Assembly (NCBI RefSeq): GCF_016755875.1
Contig: NZ_BNED01000005.1
Span: 3,079,001 to 3,143,000, forward strand
Length of the DNA stretch: 64,000 bases
Reading direction: 5' to 3'
Source: Streptomyces spororaveus
GTDB lineage: Bacteria > Actinomycetota > Actinomycetes > Streptomycetales > Streptomycetaceae
In this document: one piece after another, positions 28,678-36,863 of the stretch
How positions within the stretch are numbered: position 1 is the stretch's first letter
How the letters are laid out: every line of letters begins with the position of its first letter
Position numbers and translations under genes: made by a program
The notes under the pieces: model-generated
Told to the model about the DNA's origin: nothing
Seen by the model: only the letters and a program-made list of their open reading frames with translations
The model's database searches: none

Positions 28678-31600
28678 TCAGAGCCCGGCCTCCAGGGCCA
28701 GGATCCGCGCGCGGACCGCCTCCGAGCGCCCCGTGGCGGCCTCGCGGGTCCGCGTCCACAGCTCCAGCGCCGAGCGGTACGCGTCCAGGGCCGCGCGGGG
28801 CCGGGCCAGGCGTTCCAGCACGTCCCCGCGCAACTGCTGTACGCGGGCGGCCAGCTGGACCGCGGTGTCCTCGCGGTCCTCCACGTCGGCCTCCAGCGCG
28901 GCCCGCCAGGCCCGCCGGTAGGAGTCCGCCGCCCGGTCGAGGCGGTCCAGCGCCCGGGTGTGGCCGTGGATCTCCTGCTGTACGTCGCCGTGGTCCCGCC
29001 AGGCGCGGGCCTGCTCCAGCGGGTCGCGGCTGTGCCGGACCGCCAGCTCCAGCAGGTACTCGGCCTCCCGCAGGTCCACCGGGTCGCCCTCGTACGCGTG
29101 CCGCAGCCGGAGCCCGGTGGCCAGCCGCAGCAGCCGGTGGGCGGCACCGGGGTCGGACTGCGGGACCGCGGCCCGGCTCTCGCGCAGGACGCGTACGGCC
29201 GCACCGGTGAACCGCCGCCCGTCGGCGGCGCGGGCCCGGTCCAGGAGTACGTCGCCCCACTCGGGCAGCAGTTCCCCGTAGGCCTCCGCGTCGCGCGGGA
29301 TCAGCCGCCGGGCCCGGCCGTACGCCTCGGCCGCGTCCTCCAGCGCCGCCGGGTCGGCGTCGCGCGCGTACCGCTCCCGGTGCACGCGCGCCAGGCACAC
29401 CAGGGCGGCCAGCCGCAGCTCGGGGTCCCCGCCCGCCTCCGCCAGGGCCGCGTCCAGCTGACCGGCGGCCTCCTCCAGCCGGCCGGGGAGGTGGCGCAGC
29501 GCGTCGGCGAGCTCCAGCCGTACCTGTGCGGCGCCGGGCCCGGTGCGGCCGGGTGCCGGGGTCGGGGTGGTCAGGGCCGCGGCCAGGCGGGCCGCGGCCT
29601 GTTCGGCCAGGGCCGTGCGTTCGGCCGGGTCCTGGGTGCGGGGCAGCAGGGCCAGGAGGACGCGGCCGAGGGCCAGGTGCAACTCCGGGTACGGGGCCGG
29701 GCCGGCGCCCCCGCCGCTCTCCGCGCCGGAGTCGGGGCTGTCGGTGCCGGGGGCGGCGCCGGGTGCCGGGCCCGCCAGGGGTTCGAGGGCCGCGCGGGCC
29801 TCGCGGAGCGCGCCCGCCTCGTCCCGCAGCCCGCTCAGCCGGATCAGGGTCTCGGCCCGGCGCACCGCGCAATCGCGCCGCAGCTCCGGGTCGGCCGCGG
29901 CTCCGGCCGCCGCGAACTCCATGTCCGCCGCCGCCAGCAGCTGGGCGTCCGGTCCGGCGGCCAGGGCCCGCTCGTACAGCACCCGGCCGAGCACCGCCGC
30001 CGCCCGCGCCGTCCGCAGCCCGGTCACGGCCCGTTCCGCCTCGGCGAGGAGCTCCGGGTCCCGCTGGGCCGCCCACAGCCGCAGCAGCGCCCCCGCCAGC
30101 TCGGTCTCCGCCTCCTCGGGCGGATCGCCGGGCCCCGGCGGGGCCGTCACCGCCCGCCGGAGCACCGCCACGGCCTCGTAGAGCGCCCGCGCGCCGCCGT
30201 CCCCGTCGGCGTCCGCGTCCGCGAGCCGGTCGCGGGCGGCGCGCACCGCCCCGGCCCGGGTGGGCACGGGGGCCGCGGGGGGCCTGCGGACCGCGGGCCC
30301 CTCCTCCGGCATCCCCGGCAGGTAGCGCCGTACGACTTTGGCCGAAACCTGCGCGAAGGCCTGCGGGAGCCTCCCCTCCGGAGCCCGCTCGTCCTCCTCG
30401 GGTCCGGGGTCGGCGACCGCCGGGGGGATCCCGGTCAGCTGCGAGACCGCGAGCGCGGGGAAGTTGCGTACGCCCCGGCCGAAGTGCGCCAGCACGTACT
30501 CCGAGCAGTGCTTGAGCACCAGCGCGGCCTCGTCCCGTCCCAGCGGCCCCAGCAGTACGTCCTGCACCCCGGGGACGAACTCGTACCAGTGCCCCGGCGT
30601 CGGCCCGCTGCGCCGCAGCAGCCCGCTCAGCAGCACCTCCGCCAGGTCGGAGGGCTCGGAGTCCGGCAGCATCGTGCGCTGCACCAGCCGCATGACGGGC
30701 AGCGTCAGCGGGGCCGCCGACAGGTACACCGCGAGCTGTACGGCCCGGGGCGCGGCCGCGGACCGGAAGCGCGCCACCAGCTCGCGCGGCGGCCGTACCG
30801 CGCGCGGCGGCGGCAGCGGCGCGGCCGGATGGTCGGCCAGCACCCGGCCCACCTCGGCCGGTACGGGCCCGGCGGCGAGCCCGGCCAGGAGCCGGGCCCA
30901 CGACCCGAGGGCGGCCGCGCTCGGCGGCAGCACCGGCACCGTCAGCCCGCCCGTGGGCCGCCCGGGCAGCGGCGGCCGGTCCGGCCGGAAGGTGAGGGTC
31001 TGCCCGCCGCCCTCCGGCCGGGTGAGCGTGCCCCGCTCGGTGGGCAGCCAGCTGCGCCCCCACAGCCGCTGCGGCAGCGGCTGGACGACCATGCACGGGG
31101 TGCACTCGGCCCACCGGTGGAGCAGCCGCTGCGCCGTTCCCTCGCGCCACAGCGGCCCGGCGCAGTCGGAGACCACCATGGTCAGGGCCCGGCCGGTCGG
31201 GTCCCGCAGCTGGTCCCCGGAGCGCAGGCCGGAGGCGCGTACGCAGCCGGGTGCGGGGCTGCGTCCGAGCGCGGCCGTCCCGTCCACGAGACGGTGCAGA
31301 TAGTGCACCTGGACGTCGCGGAAGGCGCCCAGCCGTTCGCACACGGAGCGCAGTTCCTCGAACATGTCCTGCCAGACGGCCATCGACGGGGACGCGTCCA
31401 TCACCAGCCGTACGGTCGACTCGCGCCTGCTCTCCGGCCGGAGTACGGGAATGACCAGTCCGAGAGCACGGGCGCTGGCCTCGGCGGTGGCCGCCTCGTC
31501 GATCACCAGCCGGGTGGGCGGACCGGGCGGGCGGTGCCGCTGGAGGGCGCGCAGGGCCCGCTGGATGTCCAGGATGCGGGGCAGCGCGGCGGCCCCGGGC

Positions 31601-31929
31601 ACCCGTACGGGTACTCCGTACTCCTCGGGCGACTCCCCGGGCCGCTCCCCGTCGGCGCCGTCGGTGCGGGCCGCCCCGGGCGCGTAGAGCCCGACCGGGG
31701 CGTCGCCTTCCGTGTCCGCGCGTACGGGCCCGGCGGGCTCTCCGGCCGGATCCCCGGCCCCGGTCCGCGCCTCGCCCGGCCCCGGCCCTCCGGGGAGGGC
31801 CTGCCCGGGGCCGCCGATGTGCCCGGCCAGCCACAGGGCGTCGGCGAGTTCCCCGGCGGACGGGTCGAGCCCGGCGGCGCGCAGCAGCACGGCCAGTTCA
31901 CGGACGCCGGGTGCGCCGGCGGATGCCAC
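28678..31929 (-). CDS. vWA-type SAV_2336-family protein with repeat-rich C-terminus
   Basis: 1083 residues, GTG 31929 with GAGGTGATC upstream, six bases after the MoxR gene stop. The N-terminus has a small helical domain (ELAVLLRAAGLDPSAGELADALWL) typical of SAV_2336-like proteins, then a Pro/Gly-rich linker. RLVMDASPSMAVW (Asp178, Ser180, Ser182) is the DxSxS metal site of a von Willebrand A domain. Residues from about 640 to the end are Ala-rich helical pairs resembling tetratricopeptide repeats, for example LRLAALVCLARVHRERYARD. In vWA-MoxR-VMAP systems the vWA protein is the client-binding partner of the MoxR ATPase. The protein is soluble. The gene forms one operon with the MoxR and VMAP-like genes. 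Confidence 0.85.
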   Translation of the reverse strand: MASAGAPGVRELAVLLRAAGLDPSAGELADALWLAGHIGGPGQALPGGPGPGEARTGAGDPAGEPAGPVRADTEGDAPVGLYAPGAARTDGADGERPGESPEEYGVPVRVPGAAALPRILDIQRALRALQRHRPPGPPTRLVIDEAATAEASARALGLVIPVLRPESRRESTVRLVMDASPSMAVWQDMFEELRSVCERLGAFRDVQVHYLHRLVDGTAALGRSPAPGCVRASGLRSGDQLRDPTGRALTMVVSDCAGPLWREGTAQRLLHRWAECTPCMVVQPLPQRLWGRSWLPTERGTLTRPEGGGQTLTFRPDRPPLPGRPTGGLTVPVLPPSAAALGSWARLLAGLAAGPVPAEVGRVLADHPAAPLPPPRAVRPPRELVARFRSAAAPRAVQLAVYLSAAPLTLPVMRLVQRTMLPDSEPSDLAEVLLSGLLRRSGPTPGHWYEFVPGVQDVLLGPLGRDEAALVLKHCSEYVLAHFGRGVRNFPALAVSQLTGIPPAVADPGPEEDERAPEGRLPQAFAQVSAKVVRRYLPGMPEEGPAVRRPPAAPVPTRAGAVRAARDRLADADADGDGGARALYEAVAVLRRAVTAPPGPGDPPEEAETELAGALLRLWAAQRDPELLAEAERAVTGLRTARAAAVLGRVLYERALAAGPDAQLLAAADMEFAAAGAAADPELRRDCAVRRAETLIRLSGLRDEAGALREARAALEPLAGPAPGAAPGTDSPDSGAESGGGAGPAPYPELHLALGRVLLALLPRTQDPAERTALAEQAAARLAAALTTPTPAPGRTGPGAAQVRLELADALRHLPGRLEEAAGQLDAALAEAGGDPELRLAALVCLARVHRERYARDADPAALEDAAEAYGRARRLIPRDAEAYGELLPEWGDVLLDRARAADGRRFTGAAVRVLRESRAAVPQSDPGAAHRLLRLATGLRLRHAYEGDPVDLREAEYLLELAVRHSRDPLEQARAWRDHGDVQQEIHGHTRALDRLDRAADSYRRAWRAALEADVEDREDTAVQLAARVQQLRGDVLERLARPRAALDAYRSALELWTRTREAATGRSEAVRARILALEAGL

Positions 31930-31935
31930 GGCCGA

Positions 31936-32967
31936 TCACCTCGGGCGGTCGAGGCGCTGGATGAGCAGGTCGGCGAGGTCCTCCCGGGTGGGCGGGGCGG
32001 CGTAGTGGGTCAGGTACACGGCGTTGAGCAGCTGGTCGGCGGCGACCAGCTCGGACTGGGAGCGGCTGAGGAACTCCCGGATCAGGTCGGCCCCGAGGCG
32101 GGCGGCCTCCTCGCCGAGGTGGGCGCGGACCATGGTGGCGAGCCGTTTCTCGCCGGGCTGGCCGAGCTTCAGCTGGATGCAGCGGCGCAGCAGGGCGGCC
32201 GGGAAGTCCCGTTCCCCGTTGCTGGTCAGGATGATGAACGGGAAGGCCCGGCAGCGCACGCGGCCGCCGCGGACGGTGACCTTGGTCCCGTCGTCGGTGA
32301 GCACCTGGACCTCGGGCTCGCTGTCGGCGACGCGTTCCAGCTCGGGGAGGGCGAACTCCCCTTCCTCCAGGACGTTCAGCAGGTCGTTGGGGAGGTCGAT
32401 GTCGCTCTTGTCCAGCTCGTCGATGAGCAGGACGCGGGGCCGGGCGGTCGGCAGCAGGGCGGTGCCGAGGGGCCCGAGCCGGATGTACCTGCCGATGCCG
32501 GGGGCGGTCGCGGATCCCGCGGCGCCGGCCGGGCCGCCTCCGGCGCTCGCCGCGATCTGGACGTCCTGCAGCCGGGCCAGGGCGTCGTACCGGTACAGGC
32601 CGTCCTGGAGCACGGTCCGGGACACCACCGGCCAGCGCAGCACCCGGCCCAGCTTCAGCTCGTGGGCGACGGCGTGGGCGAGGGTGGACTTCCCGGTGCC
32701 GGGGAAGCCGGTCACGAGCAGCGGCCGCCGCAGGTACAGGGCCGCGTTGATGGCCTCCAGCTCCTCCGGTTCGGGCCGGTGCAGTTCGGCGGCCTGCCGG
32801 TGCGCGCCGAGCCGCCGGGCCACGTTGCCGTCGGCGACCCGGGCCGGACCGCCCGGTTCCGCCACGGGTCCGCCGTCGAAGTCCCGCCAGGGCGGCGGGT
32901 CGGGCAGGGCGTCGATCCCGTCGTGGGGTTCGCCCACCCCTCGGTATATGAGCCACTCGTCGTTCAT
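31936..32967 (-). CDS. MoxR-type AAA+ ATPase of vWA-MoxR-VMAP system
   Basis: 343 residues, ATG at 32967 with GGAGG and AGGAG sites upstream. Walker A is GFPGTGKST (residues 87-95), Walker B VLLIDELDKSDIDLPN, sensor 1 ILTSNGERDFP and Arg finger region FPAALLRRCIQLKLG. The pre-sensor insertion with EFALPELERV is typical of MoxR proteins. MoxR ATPases remodel partners through vWA proteins; the adjacent gene encodes such a partner. This completes the core pair of a VMAP ternary system. Membership is from motif and context; the closest MoxR subfamily was not determined by comparison. Confidence 0.92.
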   Translation of the reverse strand: MNDEWLIYRGVGEPHDGIDALPDPPPWRDFDGGPVAEPGGPARVADGNVARRLGAHRQAAELHRPEPEELEAINAALYLRRPLLVTGFPGTGKSTLAHAVAHELKLGRVLRWPVVSRTVLQDGLYRYDALARLQDVQIAASAGGGPAGAAGSATAPGIGRYIRLGPLGTALLPTARPRVLLIDELDKSDIDLPNDLLNVLEEGEFALPELERVADSEPEVQVLTDDGTKVTVRGGRVRCRAFPFIILTSNGERDFPAALLRRCIQLKLGQPGEKRLATMVRAHLGEEAARLGADLIREFLSRSQSELVAADQLLNAVYLTHYAAPPTREDLADLLIQRLDRPR

Positions 32968-33021
32968 GGTGCTCCTGCTCCCTCCCTCGCGTCGTCCGCG
33001 CCGGCCCCGTCACAGGTCGCG

Positions 33022-35136
33022 TCACAGGTCGCCCTGGAGCGGCTCCTCGTCCGGCAGCGGCCGCGCCGGGTCCTCCCACACCAGCCCCGTCCCGGTCGCC
33101 CAGTAGGCGTCGGGATCCGCCCCGTACGCCCGCCCCCGCAGGTTCTGCAGGCGCACCGGGAGCACCTCCGCCCCTCCGGCGTCGGCCAGTTCCTCCCGCA
33201 GCCCGCGGTGGAAGGGCGCGCACGAGGCCCCCGGGTCCGGCGGCGGCCGCCGGGTCACCACCACCCCGTACCCGGCGTCCCGTACCGCGTGCAGCGACCC
33301 GAGCGTGGGCTCCTGGTCGGCGGCGCGGCAGTGCACCGGCACGGTGTTGTCGGGGAGTCCCGTCAGCCACTCGGTGGCGGGGCTGCGGGGGCGTCCCCGT
33401 ACGCAGTCGGCGCGTTCGTCCTGCAGCGGTCCCGCCTGGACCCGCGCCCAGCGGGCGGACACGTCGCCGCCCTCACGGTCGGCGGGGTGCTCCCGCGCGC
33501 CGGCGGGGTTCGCCGCGGCCCGGTTCGCCCCGGCCGGGTGACGGAGCACCACCGGCCGCTGGACGCCGAGCGGTACGCCGCCCACCACCACCCATTCGTC
33601 CACCGCCAGCCCGAACAGCGCGGGGGCCACGGCCACTTCGAGGAGGGCCGCCGCCTCGTGGGTGTCGCAGCGCCGGAAGCCCTCGGCGAGCGGGGCCCGT
33701 AACGCCTCCGGCAGTCCCGCCAGGGTGGCCCGTACGCCCGAGTCCACCGGCGTCACCCGGCCGGCGTGCGCGGGACCGGCCAGCACCGAGACCCGCCAGT
33801 CGTAGACGTCCTCCCAGCCGTGCGCCCACACCTCCAGCAGCACCGAGGCGCCGGGCGGCAGCCCGCCGGACCGCCGCGCGGGGCCGTGCACCGCCCGTCC
33901 GGCCGAGGCCCGGCGGCGGCGTTCCCGCTCGGCGAGGCCCCGCTCGTGGCGCTCGCCGAGCTCGCGCCGCAGCGGCCGCCACAGCCGCTCGGCCGTGGCC
34001 CGTACCCAGTCCCACAGCTCCTCGTCCGCGCCCGGCGTGGCCGGCTCGCGGTACTCCGCCACGCTCACGTCCGTCGCGTACCGGAGCATCGCCGCGGCCT
34101 CCCCCGTCCCGCCCGGCGGGTCGTGCAGGAGCCCCAGCCCGTCGCGCCAGCTCAGCGGGGCCGGTGGCAGCGGGTCCGGCTCCTCGCCGCGCGCCTCCTC
34201 GACGAGGGCGCGTACGACCTCGGAGGAGCCCGGCGGGGGCAGCTCGGCCAGCAGCCCGAACAGGGTGGTGCGCTCGCCGGGGGTGAGCCGGCCCCGGCCG
34301 GCGTACGGGTCGCCCTCCTCCGGCGGGAGCTCGCCGTGCACGTCGGTCCAGGTCCGGCGGTTGTCGAGATCGCTGAGGTGCTGGTCGTAGTGGTACAGGT
34401 CGTGGGCCTGCATGATCCGGCGGTAGAGCCCGACCTGGCCCCGCGCGGCCATCGGGAGGGTGCGCAGCTGCACGACGGAGACGGCGAGCCCGCCGCCCCC
34501 GGTCTGCCGCCGCGCCTTGAGCACGCCGACGACCTCCCCGCGGACGAGGTCGACGACGGGCCCTCCGGACATGCCGGGCTCGATCTCGTCGTCGTCGCCG
34601 AGGCGGATGGCCGCACCGTTCCCGGCGGTGCCGCGCAGCCGGGTGGTGCGGCCGGTGATCTCGGGGGTGCCGAGATCCTCGGTGCAGCCGAAGTAGGCGA
34701 CCTCGTCGAAGCGTGGTCGGGAGCGGTCGGTCAGCCAGACGCAGGCGTGCGAGACGGGGGCCAGTACCCGGACGAGCGCCAGGTCGGGCAGGTCCCACAG
34801 CGCGTGCCGGCCCGGTCGCCGTTCCTCCAGCCGCTCGGGCAGTACGCACTCCACGCGTCCGGTGACCGTGCCGGAGATGCTCCCCGCGGAAAAGGTGATG
34901 CCGACCTCGCGCCCCGTCAGACGCACCGCAGCACCCCCTTCGCCGACCACGTGCGCGCACGTCAGGACCCAGCCGGGGGCGATGAAGAAGCCGCTCCCCC
35001 ATGTGGGACCGGTCCGATGACTGCGAGGGTTGTCATACCCGCCCGGCGGGGCGTGAACGCGTACGGTCGCGGCCTGGACGAGGGGCTCCAGAAGCTCGAA
35101 GGCGCGCGCGGACCCTGTCGTGCGCCCGTCCGTCAT
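33022..35136 (-). CDS. Trypsin-like serine protease with VMAP-like C-terminal domain
   Basis: 704 residues from ATG 35136, chosen for a G-rich site (GTGGGGGG) upstream; ATG 35160 would add eight residues. The protease domain (about 20-235) has a complete triad: His62 in WVLTCAHVVG, Asp118 in LPDLALVRVL and Ser190 in IEPGMSGGPVV. No signal peptide or membrane segment is seen, so this is an intracellular protease. Residues 400-700 resemble VMAP-C: VLLEVWAHGWEDVYDWRVSV, then LLEVAVAPALFGLAVDEWVV. In published descriptions of vWA-MoxR-VMAP conflict systems the VMAP component is often joined to a trypsin-like effector. It is first in the seven-gene run and divergent from the DUF6104 gene. Confidence 0.85.
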   Translation of the reverse strand: MTDGRTTGSARAFELLEPLVQAATVRVHAPPGGYDNPRSHRTGPTWGSGFFIAPGWVLTCAHVVGEGGAAVRLTGREVGITFSAGSISGTVTGRVECVLPERLEERRPGRHALWDLPDLALVRVLAPVSHACVWLTDRSRPRFDEVAYFGCTEDLGTPEITGRTTRLRGTAGNGAAIRLGDDDEIEPGMSGGPVVDLVRGEVVGVLKARRQTGGGGLAVSVVQLRTLPMAARGQVGLYRRIMQAHDLYHYDQHLSDLDNRRTWTDVHGELPPEEGDPYAGRGRLTPGERTTLFGLLAELPPPGSSEVVRALVEEARGEEPDPLPPAPLSWRDGLGLLHDPPGGTGEAAAMLRYATDVSVAEYREPATPGADEELWDWVRATAERLWRPLRRELGERHERGLAERERRRRASAGRAVHGPARRSGGLPPGASVLLEVWAHGWEDVYDWRVSVLAGPAHAGRVTPVDSGVRATLAGLPEALRAPLAEGFRRCDTHEAAALLEVAVAPALFGLAVDEWVVVGGVPLGVQRPVVLRHPAGANRAAANPAGAREHPADREGGDVSARWARVQAGPLQDERADCVRGRPRSPATEWLTGLPDNTVPVHCRAADQEPTLGSLHAVRDAGYGVVVTRRPPPDPGASCAPFHRGLREELADAGGAEVLPVRLQNLRGRAYGADPDAYWATGTGLVWEDPARPLPDEEPLQGDL

Positions 35137-35264
35137 CCGCACCCCCCACTCGTCGGGCATCCAGGCTAGACCCGGGGACGGCGCAGGCGGGAGGTCTCGC
35201 CGTAAGGCGGATTATCCTGGCGGGAAACACCCCCTGCACACCCCATCACGGCACGGAGCCCGAC

Positions 35265-35453
35265 TTGTACTTCACCGATCGCGGCATCGAGGAGCTGGAG
35301 AAGCGGCGCGGCGAGGAGGAGGTCACCTTCGAGTGGCTCGCCGAGCAGCTGCGCACCTTCGTCGACCTGAACCCGGACTTCGAGGTCCCGGTGGAACGCC
35401 TGGCCACCTGGCTGGCCCGGCTGGACGACGACGAGGACGAGGACGACGAGTGA
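35265..35453 (+). CDS. DUF6104-like small acidic protein
   Basis: 62 residues from TTG 35265 with GGAG six bases before it; the peptide MYFTDRGIEELEKRRGEEEV is a well conserved Streptomyces start despite the rare codon. It continues TFEWLAEQLRTFVDLNPDFE and ends in a run of Asp/Glu. The function is unknown. The acidic tail and size suggest a small regulatory or adaptor protein. It diverges from the VMAP-protease gene but is a core gene in many streptomycetes and probably unrelated to it. Confidence 0.85.
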   Translation: MYFTDRGIEELEKRRGEEEVTFEWLAEQLRTFVDLNPDFEVPVERLATWLARLDDDEDEDDE

Positions 35454-35588
35454 CCCCCCGGGGTCCGGTCACCGGCCTTCGGGCCCGACCCGGACCCCGC
35501 ACGTACGGGCGGGTTCTGCCCACCACAGCGGCGGGCCCGGCCGGGTGAACGAAGAATTCCGTCGGCCCGGGTGCCGCCACCGGGCACC

Positions 35589-35966
35589 ATGGGCCCGGTG
35601 AAGGACCTCCCTCCCGGCCTGCCGCCGGCCCACTCGCGCAAGTGGCACAACCGCCGCTGGTGGGACCAGCTGGGATATCTGCGCGTGCGCTCCCTGGGGA
35701 ACCCTCAGTGGCCCCGGGACATGCCGCGGCTGATCACGTGGCTGCGACGCGAACGCTCGACCGCCCTCCCCGCGGATCAGGGCCTCTACGACGAGGCGAT
35801 CGCCGCGGCCCGGCACTACGCACACCTCCCCCGGCGCGCGCCGGAGGCCGAACACGCGTGGGACCGGCTCCTGGAACCGGTGGACGAGCTGCTCACGAGA
35901 CGCCAGACGAGACACCTCGACGCCGTCCGCAGGGCCCGGCCCGGGCAGTCCGACGCGGGCCCCTGA
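35589..35966 (+). CDS. Hypothetical small basic protein
   Basis: 125 residues from ATG 35589 (MGPVKDLPPGLPPAHSRKWH); GTG 35598 is an alternative. Distinctive features are WHNRRWWDQLGYLRVRSLG and a helical C-terminal half with many Arg residues. No signal peptide or known motif. The convergent gene that follows ends five bases later. I do not recognise a family. Confidence 0.55.
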   Translation: MGPVKDLPPGLPPAHSRKWHNRRWWDQLGYLRVRSLGNPQWPRDMPRLITWLRRERSTALPADQGLYDEAIAAARHYAHLPRRAPEAEHAWDRLLEPVDELLTRRQTRHLDAVRRARPGQSDAGP

Positions 35967-35971
35967 CCGGC

Positions 35972-36271
35972 TCAGAGGTCGCCGACGACGGCGTCGAGCA
36001 CGGCGCGGGCGAAGAGGAGGAGCGGCGCCACCTCACGGATCCGGGCGATCAGGGCCTCCTCCGTACGGGTGCGCTGCCAACAGCTCACGGGGTCGTGGTG
36101 GACGCTCCACCCGTAGCGGCAGGGCCGGCAGCCGGCCATGGGACCGCCGTACCTGATCGCGACCGGAGCCGGCAGTCCACACCCGGTGCAGAGCGCGTGC
36201 GCCCGCGTGCACTCTCCGTCGGGATGCGGGTCGGACACCTCGACCTCCGGGCGATCCGGGCAGCCCGTCAC
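35972..36271 (-). CDS. Small Cys-rich protein, likely zinc-binding
   Basis: 99 residues from GTG 36271, overlapping the preceding gene stop as GTGA, which fixes the start. Cysteines are arranged CTRAHALCTGCGLP, then GCRPCRYGWSVHHDP, C and W; the pairs can form a zinc ribbon. The rest is helical. The function is unknown; it is translationally coupled to the primase-polymerase-like gene, so the two likely act together. Confidence 0.65.
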   Translation of the reverse strand: MTGCPDRPEVEVSDPHPDGECTRAHALCTGCGLPAPVAIRYGGPMAGCRPCRYGWSVHHDPVSCWQRTRTEEALIARIREVAPLLLFARAVLDAVVGDL

Positions 36272-36747
36272 CTCGCCGCCCCCTCTGCGAGGCGTGCCCA
36301 GCCCACCCGGACGAGCAGCCGGACGGCAGCGACCCGGCAGAAGTACGCCCCCGGGCCGGGGGCCGAGGCCCAGTAGAGGGCCCGGCCGGGCCCGACCCGG
36401 TCCCGACCGATGTCGGGCACCCCGAGGTGGGTGCCGTGGCCGAGGCACTCGACGGCGCTCCGGGGCTGCCAGTCCTCGCCTGTGCCCGGCTCGACGAGCG
36501 CGTAGCGGTTGCGGCCGCGCGCGTCGCGGATCACGGGCCCCTCCAGGGCCAGGGTGAGCGCGAGGTCCACGACACGGTCCGCGGAGCTCTCGACGGCAGC
36601 GTACGCGAGGGCGTCGGGGATGCGCACGGCTTCGAAGCGGGCCCCGAGCGGCAGCACGGCGACACCGTGCTCCCGCCACGCGGCGTGCGCCACCGCGGGA
36701 TCGGCCAGGCAGCACGCGTACCAGTCGGCCGTCTTCTTCCAGGACAC
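36268..36747 (-). CDS. Protein resembling the bifunctional primase-polymerase N-terminal domain
   Basis: 159 residues, ATG at 36747 with a GGGAGCCGCCG upstream. The text HGVAVLPLGARFEAVRIPDALA, GPVIRDARGRNRYALVEPGT and HLGVPDIGRDRVGPGRALYWAS recalls a family of short Streptomyces proteins annotated as bifunctional DNA primase/polymerase N-terminal domains, but the catalytic acidic residues of true primase-polymerases are not evident. It may have lost catalysis and act as a nucleic-acid-binding module. It is divergent from the XRE regulator gene, whose intergenic palindrome could control it. Confidence 0.5.
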   Translation of the reverse strand: MSWKKTADWYACCLADPAVAHAAWREHGVAVLPLGARFEAVRIPDALAYAAVESSADRVVDLALTLALEGPVIRDARGRNRYALVEPGTGEDWQPRSAVECLGHGTHLGVPDIGRDRVGPGRALYWASAPGPGAYFCRVAAVRLLVRVGWARLAEGAAR

Positions 36748-36808
36748 GGCGGCTCCCTACCGTCGTCAGCGGGTGATGAGACGAGCGTAGGAATCGGATC
36801 TCGCTGCC

Positions 36809-36847
36809 CGAAGTGACCACCAGTACGGGTACTTTGGTGACACTTCG
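36809..36847. promoter_or_regulatory. 39-base nested palindrome in XRE/primase-like intergenic region
   Basis: Outer arms CGAAGTG (36809-36815) and CACTTCG (36841-36847) are perfect complements, with a CACC/GGTG pair further in. An inner palindrome AGTAC-GG-GTACT (36822-36833) is centred half a base away. It overlaps the region just upstream of the XRE start at 36864 and is about 60 bases before the divergent gene. Autoregulation by the XRE protein is inferred. Confidence 0.6.
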
Positions 36848-36863
36848 TAGGCGGGAGAGCGTC

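Noticed and set aside
28123..33702. Very long open frame antisense to the vWA/MoxR/VMAP genes
   Set aside because: Spans several well-supported genes on the other strand, has Gly/Arg/Pro-biased composition and no ribosome site; an antisense shadow.
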